A program made the position numbers and the translations under genes. Source: Aeromonas lacus (GTDB lineage Bacteria > Pseudomonadota > Gammaproteobacteria > Enterobacterales > Aeromonadaceae). Taken from it: a stretch of DNA of 45,929 nt. Below, piece by piece: positions 20,501 to 27,758 of the stretch. Within the stretch, counting starts at the first letter, position 1. Every line of letters starts with the position of its first letter. The stretch covers positions 1 to 45,929 of the forward strand of contig NZ_JRGM01000038.1 in NCBI RefSeq assembly GCF_000764665.1. Reading direction: 5' to 3'. Below the pieces are notes generated by a model. The model did no database searches and was not told the DNA's origin. It saw nothing but the letters and a program-made list of their open reading frames with translations.

Positions 20501-21766
20501 ATGCCCTACCGTCTGCTCTACAACCTGCTGATCCATCTGGGATTGCCGCTGGCGCTGCTGGCCCTCTACAAGCCGAAGCGGGGCAAGCCCGGTTTTGGCG
20601 AGCGCTGGGCCGAGCATCTCGGGCGGCTGCCCGCCACCGGACAGGATGCGCCACTGTGGATCCATGCGGTGAGCGTGGGGGAGACGCTGGCCATCACGCC
20701 GCTCATTCGCGCCCTCAAGGCGGAGCGGCCCGATCTGCCGATCCTGCTCACCACCACTACCCGCACCGGCGCCGATCAGGCGGCCAAGCTGGGGGAGCTG
20801 GTGGTGCATCGCTACGCGCCGCTTGATTACCCCTGGGCTATTGCCGCCTTTCTCAACACCTTCAAGCCGCGCGCACTCTGGGTGATGGAGACCGAGTTGT
20901 GGCCGAACTGGCTGGCCGCCTGCGAGGCGCGCCACCTGCCGGTGACCATTATCAACGCCCGCCTTTCCGAACGATCCTGCCAGCGTTATGCCCGCTTCCA
21001 CGGCGCCTTCGACGCCCTGAGCCGGCCGCTGACCCATCTGCTCTGTCAGCATCAGGATGACGCCGACCGCTTCGCCCGCCTCGGCATCGATCGTTCGCGG
21101 CTGGCGGTGACCGGCTCCATCAAGTTCGATATCCAGTTTGGTGACGAAGTGCAGGCCAAAGGTCGCGCCCTGCGCCAGCAGCTGGGGGCGGATCGGCCGG
21201 TCTGGATCGCCGCCAGTACCCATCTGGGTGAGGACGAGCAGGTGCTGGCCGCCTTCGATCTGCTGCTCAAACGCCATCCCGACGCGCTGCTCATTCTGGT
21301 GCCGCGCCACCCCGAGCGGTTTGACCGGGTGGCCGAGCTGTGTGCCCCTTACGGCTGCGTGCGGCGCACTGATGGTGCTGCGGTGAGTGCGGAGGATAAG
21401 GTCTATCTCGGCGATACCATGGGCGAGCTGCCGCTGATGCTGGCGGCGGCCGATGTGGCCTTCGTCGGCGGCAGTCTGGTGAAGATCGGCGGTCACAACC
21501 TGCTGGAACCGGCGGCCCTCGGCAAGCCTTGCCTGACCGGCCCCGCCTACTTCAACTTCAGCGACATCACCCGCCAGCTGGTGGCTCAGGGGGGCGCCGC
21601 CATCGTGGCCGATGCTGCCGAGCTGGGCGAGCAGGTGAGCCAGCTGTTTGCCGACGTGACCGCCCGCCGCGAGATGGGCGAGCAGGCCCGTGCCGTGGTG
21701 TTGCGCAATCAGGGGGCGCAGGCCCGCACCCTCTCTCACTGCCTCGCTGCGCTGGAGAACGACTGA
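20501..21766 (+). CDS. waaA: 3-deoxy-D-manno-octulosonic acid (Kdo) transferase
   Basis: WaaA (KdtA) attaches Kdo from CMP-Kdo to lipid IVA, an essential step of LPS assembly at the inner membrane. The 421-residue protein has an N-terminal membrane anchor (about residues 5-22) and the KPGFGERWAEHLG motif with the conserved glutamate. HAVSVGETLAITPLI, WVMETELWPNW and the C-terminal GGSLVKIGGHNLLEPAALGKP complete the signature. The ATG at 20501 is one base after the waaF stop. A terminator follows at 21801. Confidence 0.97.
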   Translation: MPYRLLYNLLIHLGLPLALLALYKPKRGKPGFGERWAEHLGRLPATGQDAPLWIHAVSVGETLAITPLIRALKAERPDLPILLTTTTRTGADQAAKLGELVVHRYAPLDYPWAIAAFLNTFKPRALWVMETELWPNWLAACEARHLPVTIINARLSERSCQRYARFHGAFDALSRPLTHLLCQHQDDADRFARLGIDRSRLAVTGSIKFDIQFGDEVQAKGRALRQQLGADRPVWIAASTHLGEDEQVLAAFDLLLKRHPDALLILVPRHPERFDRVAELCAPYGCVRRTDGAAVSAEDKVYLGDTMGELPLMLAAADVAFVGGSLVKIGGHNLLEPAALGKPCLTGPAYFNFSDITRQLVAQGGAAIVADAAELGEQVSQLFADVTARREMGEQARAVVLRNQGAQARTLSHCLAALEND

Positions 21767-21800
21767 GTTTCAGCCTTTCATACAGCCCGGCTATAAAAAA

Positions 21801-21830
21801 ACGGAGCGCGATGCGCTCCGTTTTGTTTTT
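21801..21830. terminator. Bidirectional terminator between waaA and the PTS genes
   Basis: The stem ACGGAGCGC / GCGCTCCGT has a GAT loop, with seven A on the left and TTTGTTTTT on the right. It serves waaA (plus) and the PTS EIIC gene (minus), which converge. Confidence 0.92.
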
Positions 21831-21844
21831 GGCGGTGGCCGGAA

Positions 21845-23104
21845 TTAGCGAACGACCAGCCCCAGCAGGATGCCGACCACGCCGAAGTCGGAGTCGCTGA
21901 AGGTGGTGTTGGCAAAGCCGAGGTTGCCCAGCACCGGCAGCAGGAACACCGGCAGAATGGTGAGCAGCAGCAGGCCGTTGGCGAAGGAGCCCAGAATGGC
22001 GCCGCGACGACCACCGGTGGCGTTGCCGAAGACCCCGGCAGCAGCGCCGACGAAGAAGTGCGGTACCACGCCCGGGATGATGACGGTCAGGCCCATGGCG
22101 TAGAGCAGCGCCATCCCCACTAGACCGGCGGCAAAGCTCGACAGGAAGCCGATCAGCACGGCGTTGGGGGCGTAGGGGAAGACGATGGGGCAGTCGAGTG
22201 CCGGTTTGGCGTTCGGCACCAGCTTGTCGGAGATCCCCTTGAAGGCCGGTACGATCTCGGCAATGACCATCCGCACACCCTGCAGGATGACGTAGACACC
22301 GGCGGCGAAGGTGATGGACTGCATCAGGGAGAACATGAACCAGTGCTTGCCCTTGGCGACGCTGGAGACAAACTCGGGGCCGGCGAAGGCGGAGGTCACC
22401 AGGAAGATGATGCCCATGGTGAAGGAGATGGCCACCGGGGTATCGCGCAGGAACAGCAGGCTCTTGGGCACCTGCACATCTTCGCAGCTGTGGGCCTTGT
22501 TGCCGAACTTGGCGCCGATCAGGGCGGAGAGCACGTAGGAGCAGGTGGAGAAGTGACCCAGCGCCACGTCATCGGAGCCGGTGATCTGCTTCATAAAGGG
22601 GTGGGCGATGGCCGGGAAGAAGACCATGGCGACGCCGACCACCAGACTGCCCACCGCGATCAGCGGCACGCCGCTCATGCCGCCGGCAGAGAGGATCACC
22701 GCCACCATCATCGACATGAACAGGGTGTGGTGACCGGTCAGGAAGATGAATTTCCACGGCGTCAGACGGGCGATCAGGATGTTCACCAGCATGGCGAAGA
22801 ACATGATCATCGCCATCTCCTTGCCAAACGAGGTCTGGGCGATGGAGACGATGGCTTCGTTGTTGGGCACAACGCCCTTGATGCCGAAGGCGTGCTGGAA
22901 GATGACGGCAAAGTCACCCAGCGAGTTGATCACCAGAGTGGCACCGGCCCCCAGAATGACGAAACCCATGATGGTTTTGACCGTGCCCTTGATGCACTCG
23001 GTCACCGGTTTCTTCTGGGCAATCAGGCCAATTAGCGCGATCAGGCCGACCAGCACGGCGGGCTCGGACAGCACGTCAAACATCAGAAAGTTGAAAAATT
23101 CCAT
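21845..23104 (-). CDS. PTS transporter EIIC, ascorbate (UlaA/SgaT) family
   Basis: The 419-residue protein has about 10-12 hydrophobic segments and matches the UlaA-type EIIC fold (PTS-AG superfamily). Matching segments are near the N-terminus (FDVLSEPAVLVGLIALIGLI), LTPWKFIFLTGHHTLFMSMM, and the C-terminal ATGGRRGAILGSFANGLLL. It would form the membrane channel of a phosphotransferase system. AGGAG lies seven bases before the ATG at 23104. It is the last of three genes (EIIA, EIIB, EIIC). No ascorbate catabolic genes (ulaD, ulaE, ulaF, ulaG) are present and the regulator is LacI-type rather than DeoR-type UlaR. The true substrate is therefore uncertain, and I give no symbol. Confidence 0.88.
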   Translation of the reverse strand: MEFFNFLMFDVLSEPAVLVGLIALIGLIAQKKPVTECIKGTVKTIMGFVILGAGATLVINSLGDFAVIFQHAFGIKGVVPNNEAIVSIAQTSFGKEMAMIMFFAMLVNILIARLTPWKFIFLTGHHTLFMSMMVAVILSAGGMSGVPLIAVGSLVVGVAMVFFPAIAHPFMKQITGSDDVALGHFSTCSYVLSALIGAKFGNKAHSCEDVQVPKSLLFLRDTPVAISFTMGIIFLVTSAFAGPEFVSSVAKGKHWFMFSLMQSITFAAGVYVILQGVRMVIAEIVPAFKGISDKLVPNAKPALDCPIVFPYAPNAVLIGFLSSFAAGLVGMALLYAMGLTVIIPGVVPHFFVGAAAGVFGNATGGRRGAILGSFANGLLLLTILPVFLLPVLGNLGFANTTFSDSDFGVVGILLGLVVR

Positions 23105-23155
23105 GGTCAGCTCCTGGCAATGGAAGATGCGGCCCGCAGGCCGCATGGAGGATCC

Positions 23156-23443
23156 TTAGAGGGCGCCCAGTTCGCGCAGGGCGGTGGCGAGCTTCTCTTT
23201 CATCGCGGCCTTGTCGACCATGTTGTCGAGAGCCACCAGACGGCCGTTGACGCCCATGGATTGCAGCTGCTCGGCGATGTCGCGGGTGGCGACAAAGATC
23301 TCGGCGGTTTCACTACCGGCGGAGGCCAGATCGCGGTGATCCACCTCGGCGGTGACTGCCAGCTCTTTCAGGATGCTCTTGATGCTCATCTCCATCATCA
23401 GGCTGGTGCCCAGACCGTGACCGCATACAACCAGAATTTTCAT
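23156..23443 (-). CDS. PTS EIIB component, lactose/ascorbate type
   Basis: The 95-residue protein begins MKILVVCGHGLGTSLMME. Cys7 is the phosphorylated cysteine, in the Rossmann-like P-loop of UlaB-type EIIB proteins. It passes phosphate from EIIA to the incoming sugar at EIIC. It lies between the EIIA gene (35 bases upstream) and the EIIC gene (51 bases downstream), all on the minus strand. Confidence 0.9.
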   Translation of the reverse strand: MKILVVCGHGLGTSLMMEMSIKSILKELAVTAEVDHRDLASAGSETAEIFVATRDIAEQLQSMGVNGRLVALDNMVDKAAMKEKLATALRELGAL

Positions 23444-23478
23444 TGTCTCTTCCTCTGTCAGGTGCGCCGTGGCGCAGA

Positions 23479-23922
23479 TCAGTAGCGCGCCAGAATGCGC
23501 AGGATGTCGTCTTTGGTGTCGGCCGTGATGATGGCCGCCACGTCCTCTTCATTCATAAACAGCTCGGCCAGCTGAGCGATGGTCTCCACGTGGGAGTTGC
23601 TGTCGCTGGCGGCCAGGGTGATCAGCAGCCGGATCGGGTCGTTGCCCTCGGAATCGAAGTTGACCCCCTGCTTGATGACGGTCAGCCCCAGACCCAGCCG
23701 GTTGACGCCGTCTTCAGGACGAGCGTGGGGCATCGCCAGACCGGGGCCCAGTACGTAGTAGGGGCCGAGCTCCTCATGAGAGCGAAACAGCGCCGCCACG
23801 TAGGAGGGTTCGATGGTGCCATTGGCCAGCAGGGGCGCCGTGGCCAGCTCGATAGCGTGGCGCCAGTCGCGGGCTGCGGGTTCGATGCGGATGACATCCT
23901 CGGTCAGCAGTTGAGTCAGCAT
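23479..23922 (-). CDS. PTS EIIA component, mannitol/fructose/ascorbate (EIIA type 2) family
   Basis: The 147-residue cytoplasmic protein has the PTS_EIIA type-2 fold. The phospho-accepting histidine is His66 in GLAMPHARPEDG, and VNRLGLGLTVIKQGV follows. It receives phosphate from HPr. It is the promoter-proximal gene of the three-gene PTS operon, with GGATCACC upstream of the ATG. Two palindromic operators lie 76 to 125 bases upstream of its start. Confidence 0.9.
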   Translation of the reverse strand: MLTQLLTEDVIRIEPAARDWRHAIELATAPLLANGTIEPSYVAALFRSHEELGPYYVLGPGLAMPHARPEDGVNRLGLGLTVIKQGVNFDSEGNDPIRLLITLAASDSNSHVETIAQLAELFMNEEDVAAIITADTKDDILRILARY

Positions 23923-23998
23923 GGTGGTGATCCGGCTAGTTAAGATGGCGCCAATCTATCGATCTTGCGGTGGTGAAACTGTGAGGGTGATCGCGAAA

Positions 23999-24023
23999 GT
24001 TAGCGCTATCAGATAGCGCTAAC
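23999..24023. promoter_or_regulatory. Palindromic operator 1 of the PTS/LacI locus
   Basis: A perfect 25-base palindrome has 12-base arms around one central base, each arm containing TTAGCGCTATC. It embeds TAGCGCTA-like cores like those bound by LacI-family repressors. It lies between the PTS operon (minus) and the LacI-type regulator (plus). Confidence 0.7.
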
Positions 24024-24031
24024 ATGAAACT

Positions 24032-24047
24032 GTGATAGCGCTATCAC
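24032..24047. promoter_or_regulatory. Palindromic operator 2 of the PTS/LacI locus
   Basis: The 16-base perfect palindrome GTGATAGCGCTATCAC shares the core ATAGCGCTAT with operator 1. The centres of the two sites are 28.5 bases apart, close to three helical turns, which fits two dimers on one DNA face. It is the likely target of the adjacent regulator. Confidence 0.75.
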
Positions 24048-24173
24048 TTCATCCATTAACGGGAGCCATCCTGCCCCTGCGGTAGGGGAAAGAGAGTAGA
24101 ATCGGCCCTGAGCAAATAGTCAGTGGCGCTCTTTTGCCTTAAAGTGAGCAGCCGCAAGTCGAGGATGGGATGG

Positions 24174-25193
24174 ATGTCAGAAGCAAAGAAGCGCCGTAGC
24201 ACGGGTCGGGTGACCCTCAACGATGTGGCCCAGCTGGCTGGTGTGGGGGCCATGACGGTTTCCCGTGCCCTGCGCACGCCGGAGATGGTCTCCGACAGGA
24301 TGCGTGAGCGCATCGAAGCTGCGGTGGAAGAGCTCGGCTATATCCCCAATCGGGCCGCCGGGGCGCTGGCGTCGGGTACTTCCCATGTGATTCTGGTGAT
24401 AGTGCCGAGCCTGCTTGATCGCGCCAGTGCTGAACTGATGGCCGGGTTGCAACCCATCTTGATGAAGGCCGGTTATCAGCTGGTACTGGGCGACGCCCAG
24501 CATCTGCGTCAGCAGAGCGAACAGCTGGAGCATCTGCTGCAGTACAACCCCGCCGCCGTGATCGTGCTGGGCTGCCTTGAGTCGCCAGATGACAAGGCGC
24601 TGTTGCGTAACAGTCGTCTGCCGGTGGTGGAGGTGGGGGCTTTGGTGCCCCATCCCATGGATCTCTGTGTCGGCGGCTCCAATCAGGAGGCCGGTTATCG
24701 CCTAACCCGTCACCTCATCGAGCGAGGTTACCGCAATATCGGTTTTCTCTGTGCCCGTCAGGAGCAGTGGATGCTGCAGCAGCGCATGCGCGGTTGGCAG
24801 CAGGCGATGCTGGAGAACTATCTCTCACCCGATATGGTGATCAATACCTCGGAGGCGCCCAGCTTCAGCACCGGTGCTGCCATGCTGGGGGAGTTTCTGC
24901 TGCGTTGGCCAGAGCTCGATGCACTTATCTGCGTCAACGATGAGCTGGCGGCCGGCGTGCTGTTCGAGTGTCAACGACGGCACCTGAGCGTGCCCGGCAA
25001 GCTGGCTATCGCCGGTTTCGATGATTCCGATGTGGCGAAGAGTTGTTATCCTGCCCTCACATCGGTTCAGGTTCCCTATCGCAAAATGGGCAGCATGGCT
25101 GCCGAGATGATCCTGCACAAGCTGGCTGGCGACGAGGTGCAAGAGACGACCCGGATCCTCGAGTTCGAATTGCAAAAGCGCCAAAGCAGCTAA
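24174..25193 (+). CDS. LacI-family transcriptional regulator (GntR/IdnR-like)
   Basis: The 339-residue protein has a LacI helix-turn-helix (about residues 13-38, VTLNDVAQLAGVGAMTVSRA), a hinge helix (LGYIPNRAAGALASG) and a periplasmic-binding-protein-like effector domain. In text it looks closest to the gluconate repressors GntR and IdnR, for example the ECQRRHLSVPGKLAIAGFDD segment. That suggests a sugar-acid effector. I chose the ATG at 24174 because GAGGATGGG lies just upstream; the frame is open for 17 codons before it. It is divergent from the EIIA-EIIB-EIIC operon and probably represses it, and possibly itself, through the two palindromes. Confidence 0.88.
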   Translation: MSEAKKRRSTGRVTLNDVAQLAGVGAMTVSRALRTPEMVSDRMRERIEAAVEELGYIPNRAAGALASGTSHVILVIVPSLLDRASAELMAGLQPILMKAGYQLVLGDAQHLRQQSEQLEHLLQYNPAAVIVLGCLESPDDKALLRNSRLPVVEVGALVPHPMDLCVGGSNQEAGYRLTRHLIERGYRNIGFLCARQEQWMLQQRMRGWQQAMLENYLSPDMVINTSEAPSFSTGAAMLGEFLLRWPELDALICVNDELAAGVLFECQRRHLSVPGKLAIAGFDDSDVAKSCYPALTSVQVPYRKMGSMAAEMILHKLAGDEVQETTRILEFELQKRQSS

Positions 25194-25227
25194 CCGTTCC
25201 GTTTCAATCCCCATCAAAGAGGCAACC

Positions 25228-26208
25228 ATGTTCAAGGCTCTGTTACTGGAAAACCAAGACGGCAAGACCATTCCGACCCTGACCCGACTAACCGAGAGCC
25301 AGTTGCCGGAGGGAGAGGTGCGGGTAGCGGTGAGCTACAGCTCCATCAACTACAAGGATGGGCTGGCCATCACCGGCAAGGGCAAGATAGTGCGTCAGTG
25401 GCCGCTGGTGCCCGGCATCGACTTCGCCGGTACCGTGCTCGAATCTGCCGACAGCCGCTATCAGCCGGGAGACAAGGTGGTGCTGACCGGTTGGGGCGTG
25501 GGCGAAGGGCACTGGGGCGGCATGGCCGAACAGGCGCGGATCAAGGGCGACTGGCTGGTGCCGCTGCCCGCCGGGCTCGATGAGCGGCAGGCCATGTGCA
25601 TCGGCACCGCTGGCCTTACCGCCATGCTTTGCGTGCTGGCGCTCGAAGAGGCGGGCATTACCCCGGAAAGTGGCGAGGTGCTGGTAACTGGCGCTGCTGG
25701 TGGCGTGGGGTCGACGTCGGTCGCCCTGCTGGCTGCCCTTGGCTATCAGGTGGTGGCGCTGACCGGCCGCCCCGAAGAGCAGGGTGCCATGTTGACTGCG
25801 CTCGGTGCCAGCCGCATCGTGCCGCGCAGCGAGCTGCTGGAGCCGGCCAAACCGCTGGAGAAACAGCTGTGGGCCGGTGCCATAGATACCGTCGGCAGTC
25901 AGGTACTGGCCAAACTGCTGGCCCAGATGAACTACGGCGGCGCCGTGGCAGCCTGCGGGCTGGCAGGGGGCTTCGATCTGCCGACCAGCGTGATGCCTTT
26001 CATCCTGCGCAATGTGCGGCTGCAGGGAGTCGATTCGGTGATGTGCCCATTGGAACGTCGTCAACTAGCATGGCAGCGACTGGCATGGGATCTGCCTGCC
26101 AGCTTCTTTGCTCAGGCGGTCACCGAGATCGGGCTGGAGCAAGTGGTCGAGGCTGCCGAGGCCATCACGCTGGGTCAAATCGCGGGGCGCACTCTGGTCA
26201 AACTTTGA
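25228..26208 (+). CDS. acuI: Acrylyl-CoA reductase AcuI/YhdH family (zinc-free MDR)
   Basis: This 326-residue medium-chain dehydrogenase/reductase starts MFKALLLENQDGKTIPTL. It has SSINYKDGLAITGKGKIVR and PGIDFAGTV, and the NADPH-binding VTGAAGGVGSTSVALLAALGY. YhdH/AcuI reduces toxic acrylyl-CoA to propionyl-CoA. Zinc ligands of classical alcohol dehydrogenases are absent, as expected. AGAGG precedes the ATG. It follows the LacI regulator by 34 bases on the same strand, but a metabolic link to the PTS is not evident. The in vivo role in this organism is inferred. Confidence 0.93.
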   Translation: MFKALLLENQDGKTIPTLTRLTESQLPEGEVRVAVSYSSINYKDGLAITGKGKIVRQWPLVPGIDFAGTVLESADSRYQPGDKVVLTGWGVGEGHWGGMAEQARIKGDWLVPLPAGLDERQAMCIGTAGLTAMLCVLALEEAGITPESGEVLVTGAAGGVGSTSVALLAALGYQVVALTGRPEEQGAMLTALGASRIVPRSELLEPAKPLEKQLWAGAIDTVGSQVLAKLLAQMNYGGAVAACGLAGGFDLPTSVMPFILRNVRLQGVDSVMCPLERRQLAWQRLAWDLPASFFAQAVTEIGLEQVVEAAEAITLGQIAGRTLVKL

Positions 26209-26281
26209 ACTCTGACGACTGGCGAGCCCGACATTTCCGGATAGAATTGGATTGCGGGTGAACTATCCAAGGAGAGTGAAG

Positions 26282-26407
26282 ATGGGTGGACACAAGCCGG
26301 ATTACGACTCGTCAGACGATGATTGGGAGCCGGAATCCTGGGAAGAGGAGCTGGATCAATGGGAAGACGAAAGCTGGCAGGATGATGACCCTTTCGATGA
26401 CCAGTGA
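26282..26407 (+). CDS. Highly acidic 41-residue microprotein
   Basis: I do not recognise a family. The frame ATG at 26282 to TGA at 26407 encodes 41 residues, of which about half are Asp or Glu, with five tryptophans regularly spaced through the acidic part (DDDWEPESWEEELDQWEDE). A strong ribosome-binding site AAGGAG lies about eight bases upstream, and a strong terminator follows 20 bases after the stop. It is 73 bases downstream of acuI and may share its transcript. There are no membrane segments or cysteines. The regular W-acidic pattern looks selected rather than random. The function is unknown. Confidence 0.7.
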   Translation: MGGHKPDYDSSDDDWEPESWEEELDQWEDESWQDDDPFDDQ

Positions 26408-26426
26408 ACCACAGCATTGAATGAAC

Positions 26427-26457
26427 AGGCGGGCATTGTGCCCGCCTGATTTTTTTT
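26427..26457 (+). terminator. Terminator after the acidic microprotein gene
   Basis: The stem CAGGCGGGCA / TGCCCGCCTG has a TTG loop and is followed within a base by eight T. Confidence 0.93.
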
Positions 26458-26545
26458 GCGGCGCTCACAGGGCTGGCGTGTGCCTCTTGTGGTCACTGGG
26501 TGGCTGGATAAGAATGAACTGCTCAAACGACACTCAAGGATGACT

Positions 26546-26878
26546 ATGCGACTCACCATCATACTGCTGGCAGCCCTGCTGGGTGGCTGCGCTTCCAACA
26601 ACGATCCCTGCGAGAAGGTGTGGAGCGATGTCGGGGAGGCCGATGGCAAGCTGGGGTTCACCGCCGATCGGGTCGAGTTCCATCAGGCCCAGTGTGGCAA
26701 GAAGGTGGATAGCGAACTGTGGGAGCAGGGACGCCAGAAAGGGCTGGCCTGGTATTGCCGTCCGGAGCACCTCTATCTGGCCGGTCGTTCCGGTGGCGAG
26801 TATCGCGGTGTCTGTCCGAACGACATGCAGGCCCGCCGGCTGTTCGAACAGGGACGACAGGGATGGACGGATCAATAA
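26546..26878 (+). CDS. DUF2799-like outer lipoprotein
   Basis: The 110-residue precursor starts MRLTIILLAALLGGCASNN, a classical signal with lipobox LGGC. The mature lipoprotein would start at Cys16, followed by Ala-Ser, compatible with outer-membrane sorting. The mature part has further cysteines and the segment GKLGFTADRVEFHQAQCG, typical of short DUF2799 lipoproteins. AAGGA is five bases before the ATG at 26546, which I prefer over an ATG two codons earlier. It stands alone between a terminator and a convergent small gene. The function is unknown. Confidence 0.85.
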   Translation: MRLTIILLAALLGGCASNNDPCEKVWSDVGEADGKLGFTADRVEFHQAQCGKKVDSELWEQGRQKGLAWYCRPEHLYLAGRSGGEYRGVCPNDMQARRLFEQGRQGWTDQ

Positions 26879-26899
26879 CGTCCTGATGGGGAGGCGTTA

Positions 26900-27064
26900 C
26901 TACTCCTCTTTCAGCCGCAGCGGCTGGCAGAGGTAGCCTTTCTCGTTAGCGCTGCGGGCACATTTGCCGCAGACGAATTTGGGTTTGCGGATTATCTTGC
27001 GCAGCGCTTTGAGATCAGTGGGGATTTCGTGGCGGCGCCACTCACACAGGGTCTTGCTGCCCAT
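26900..27064 (-). CDS. Small four-cysteine (zinc-ribbon-like) protein, 54 aa
   Basis: The minus-strand frame from ATG at 27064 to TAG at 26900 encodes 54 residues that begin MGSKTLCEWRRHEI. It has one Cys at 7, a CGKC pair at 32-35 inside KFVCGKCARSANEKG, and Cys46 in YLCQP. The two halves could bind one zinc ion. GAGG lies nine bases before the ATG. A second stop (TAA) follows the first. Similar short proteins with a VCxKCxRxAN...YLC pattern occur in vibrios as far as I recall, but I know no function. It converges on the lipoprotein gene 21 bases away. Confidence 0.72.
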   Translation of the reverse strand: MGSKTLCEWRRHEIPTDLKALRKIIRKPKFVCGKCARSANEKGYLCQPLRLKEE

Positions 27065-27125
27065 AACGATTACCTCTACGACTCGACGGGCGTATTGTAA
27101 TCAATTTTCATTTCGAATAAACGAC

Positions 27126-27164
27126 AAACCTGCCAGCCGGGGAGAATCCCTGCTGGCGGGTTTG
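27126..27164 (-). terminator. Hairpin downstream of the fliL-like gene
   Basis: An inverted repeat AAACC...GCCAGC / GCTGGC...GGTTT spans a 14-base loop, 12 bases past the fliL-like stop on the minus strand, with a short T run on that strand. It is a moderate terminator candidate. Confidence 0.5.
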
Positions 27165-27175
27165 CGAATGAAACG

Positions 27176-27613
27176 TTACTGGTAGAGGAATTTGGTGAAG
27201 ATGAGCTCGCGCACCGCTTTCTTGCCGGTCTCTTTCACCAGCAGCTCGTTTGCCTTGGCTTCGCACTCCTTGCGCAGCTCTTCGCGGCTGACCAGGGACT
27301 TGATCTGGTCAGCACTCTTGCTGCCCATCAGGCGGATGATGGCGTCGCGGATCAGCGGATCATGCTGCTCCAGCAGCTTGAGGTCGCCCTCGTTGGCCGC
27401 CATCAACTCTACCGTCACCCGGACGTAGCCGAGGGTTTTGCCATCGCTCAGGTAGTTGGTGATGATGTCCGGATCGAGCAGGTGGTAGTAGAAGCCGGGT
27501 TTGGGGGCGGCGGCCGCTTCTCCCTCTGCGGGCGGCTCCTCTCCTCCGGAGGCATAGACCTGAAGTGCACCGCAGCTCAGCAACAACACCAGCAGAAATT
27601 TGAATAGCTTCAT
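27176..27613 (-). CDS. FliL-like secreted/periplasmic protein (outside a flagellar cluster)
   Basis: The 145-residue protein starts with a signal sequence (FKFLLVLLLSCGALQVYA) and has a Gly/Glu/Ala/Pro-rich linker to about residue 38. A FliL-type domain follows (about 40-145, with VTVELMAANEGDLKLLEQHDPLIRDAI and IFTKFLYQ). FliL modulates flagellar stator function. This copy lies far from any flagellar gene here, divergent from ubiC. Unlike typical FliL it may be cleaved or, via the imperfect lipobox LLSC, lipidated instead of anchored by a membrane helix. The family is clear; the role is not. Confidence 0.85.
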   Translation of the reverse strand: MKLFKFLLVLLLSCGALQVYASGGEEPPAEGEAAAAPKPGFYYHLLDPDIITNYLSDGKTLGYVRVTVELMAANEGDLKLLEQHDPLIRDAIIRLMGSKSADQIKSLVSREELRKECEAKANELLVKETGKKAVRELIFTKFLYQ

Positions 27614-27683
27614 ATGGATGGCTCATCAGCAAGAGATACCCCATTTTTGATGCTGCCATCGGGGGCGTCAAGCACGGATGTTC

Positions 27684-27712
27684 TTACATTTCGCGATTGA
27701 TTTACGGATAAT
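27684..27712 (+). promoter_or_regulatory. Candidate ubiCA promoter
   Basis: TTACAT (27684-27689) and GATAAT (27707-27712) are 17 bases apart, 46 bases before the ubiC start codon. Confidence 0.5.
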
Positions 27713-27758
27713 AAACCGGATTTTAACCTGAACACGGAAATCTCTGGATGGTGATGCT

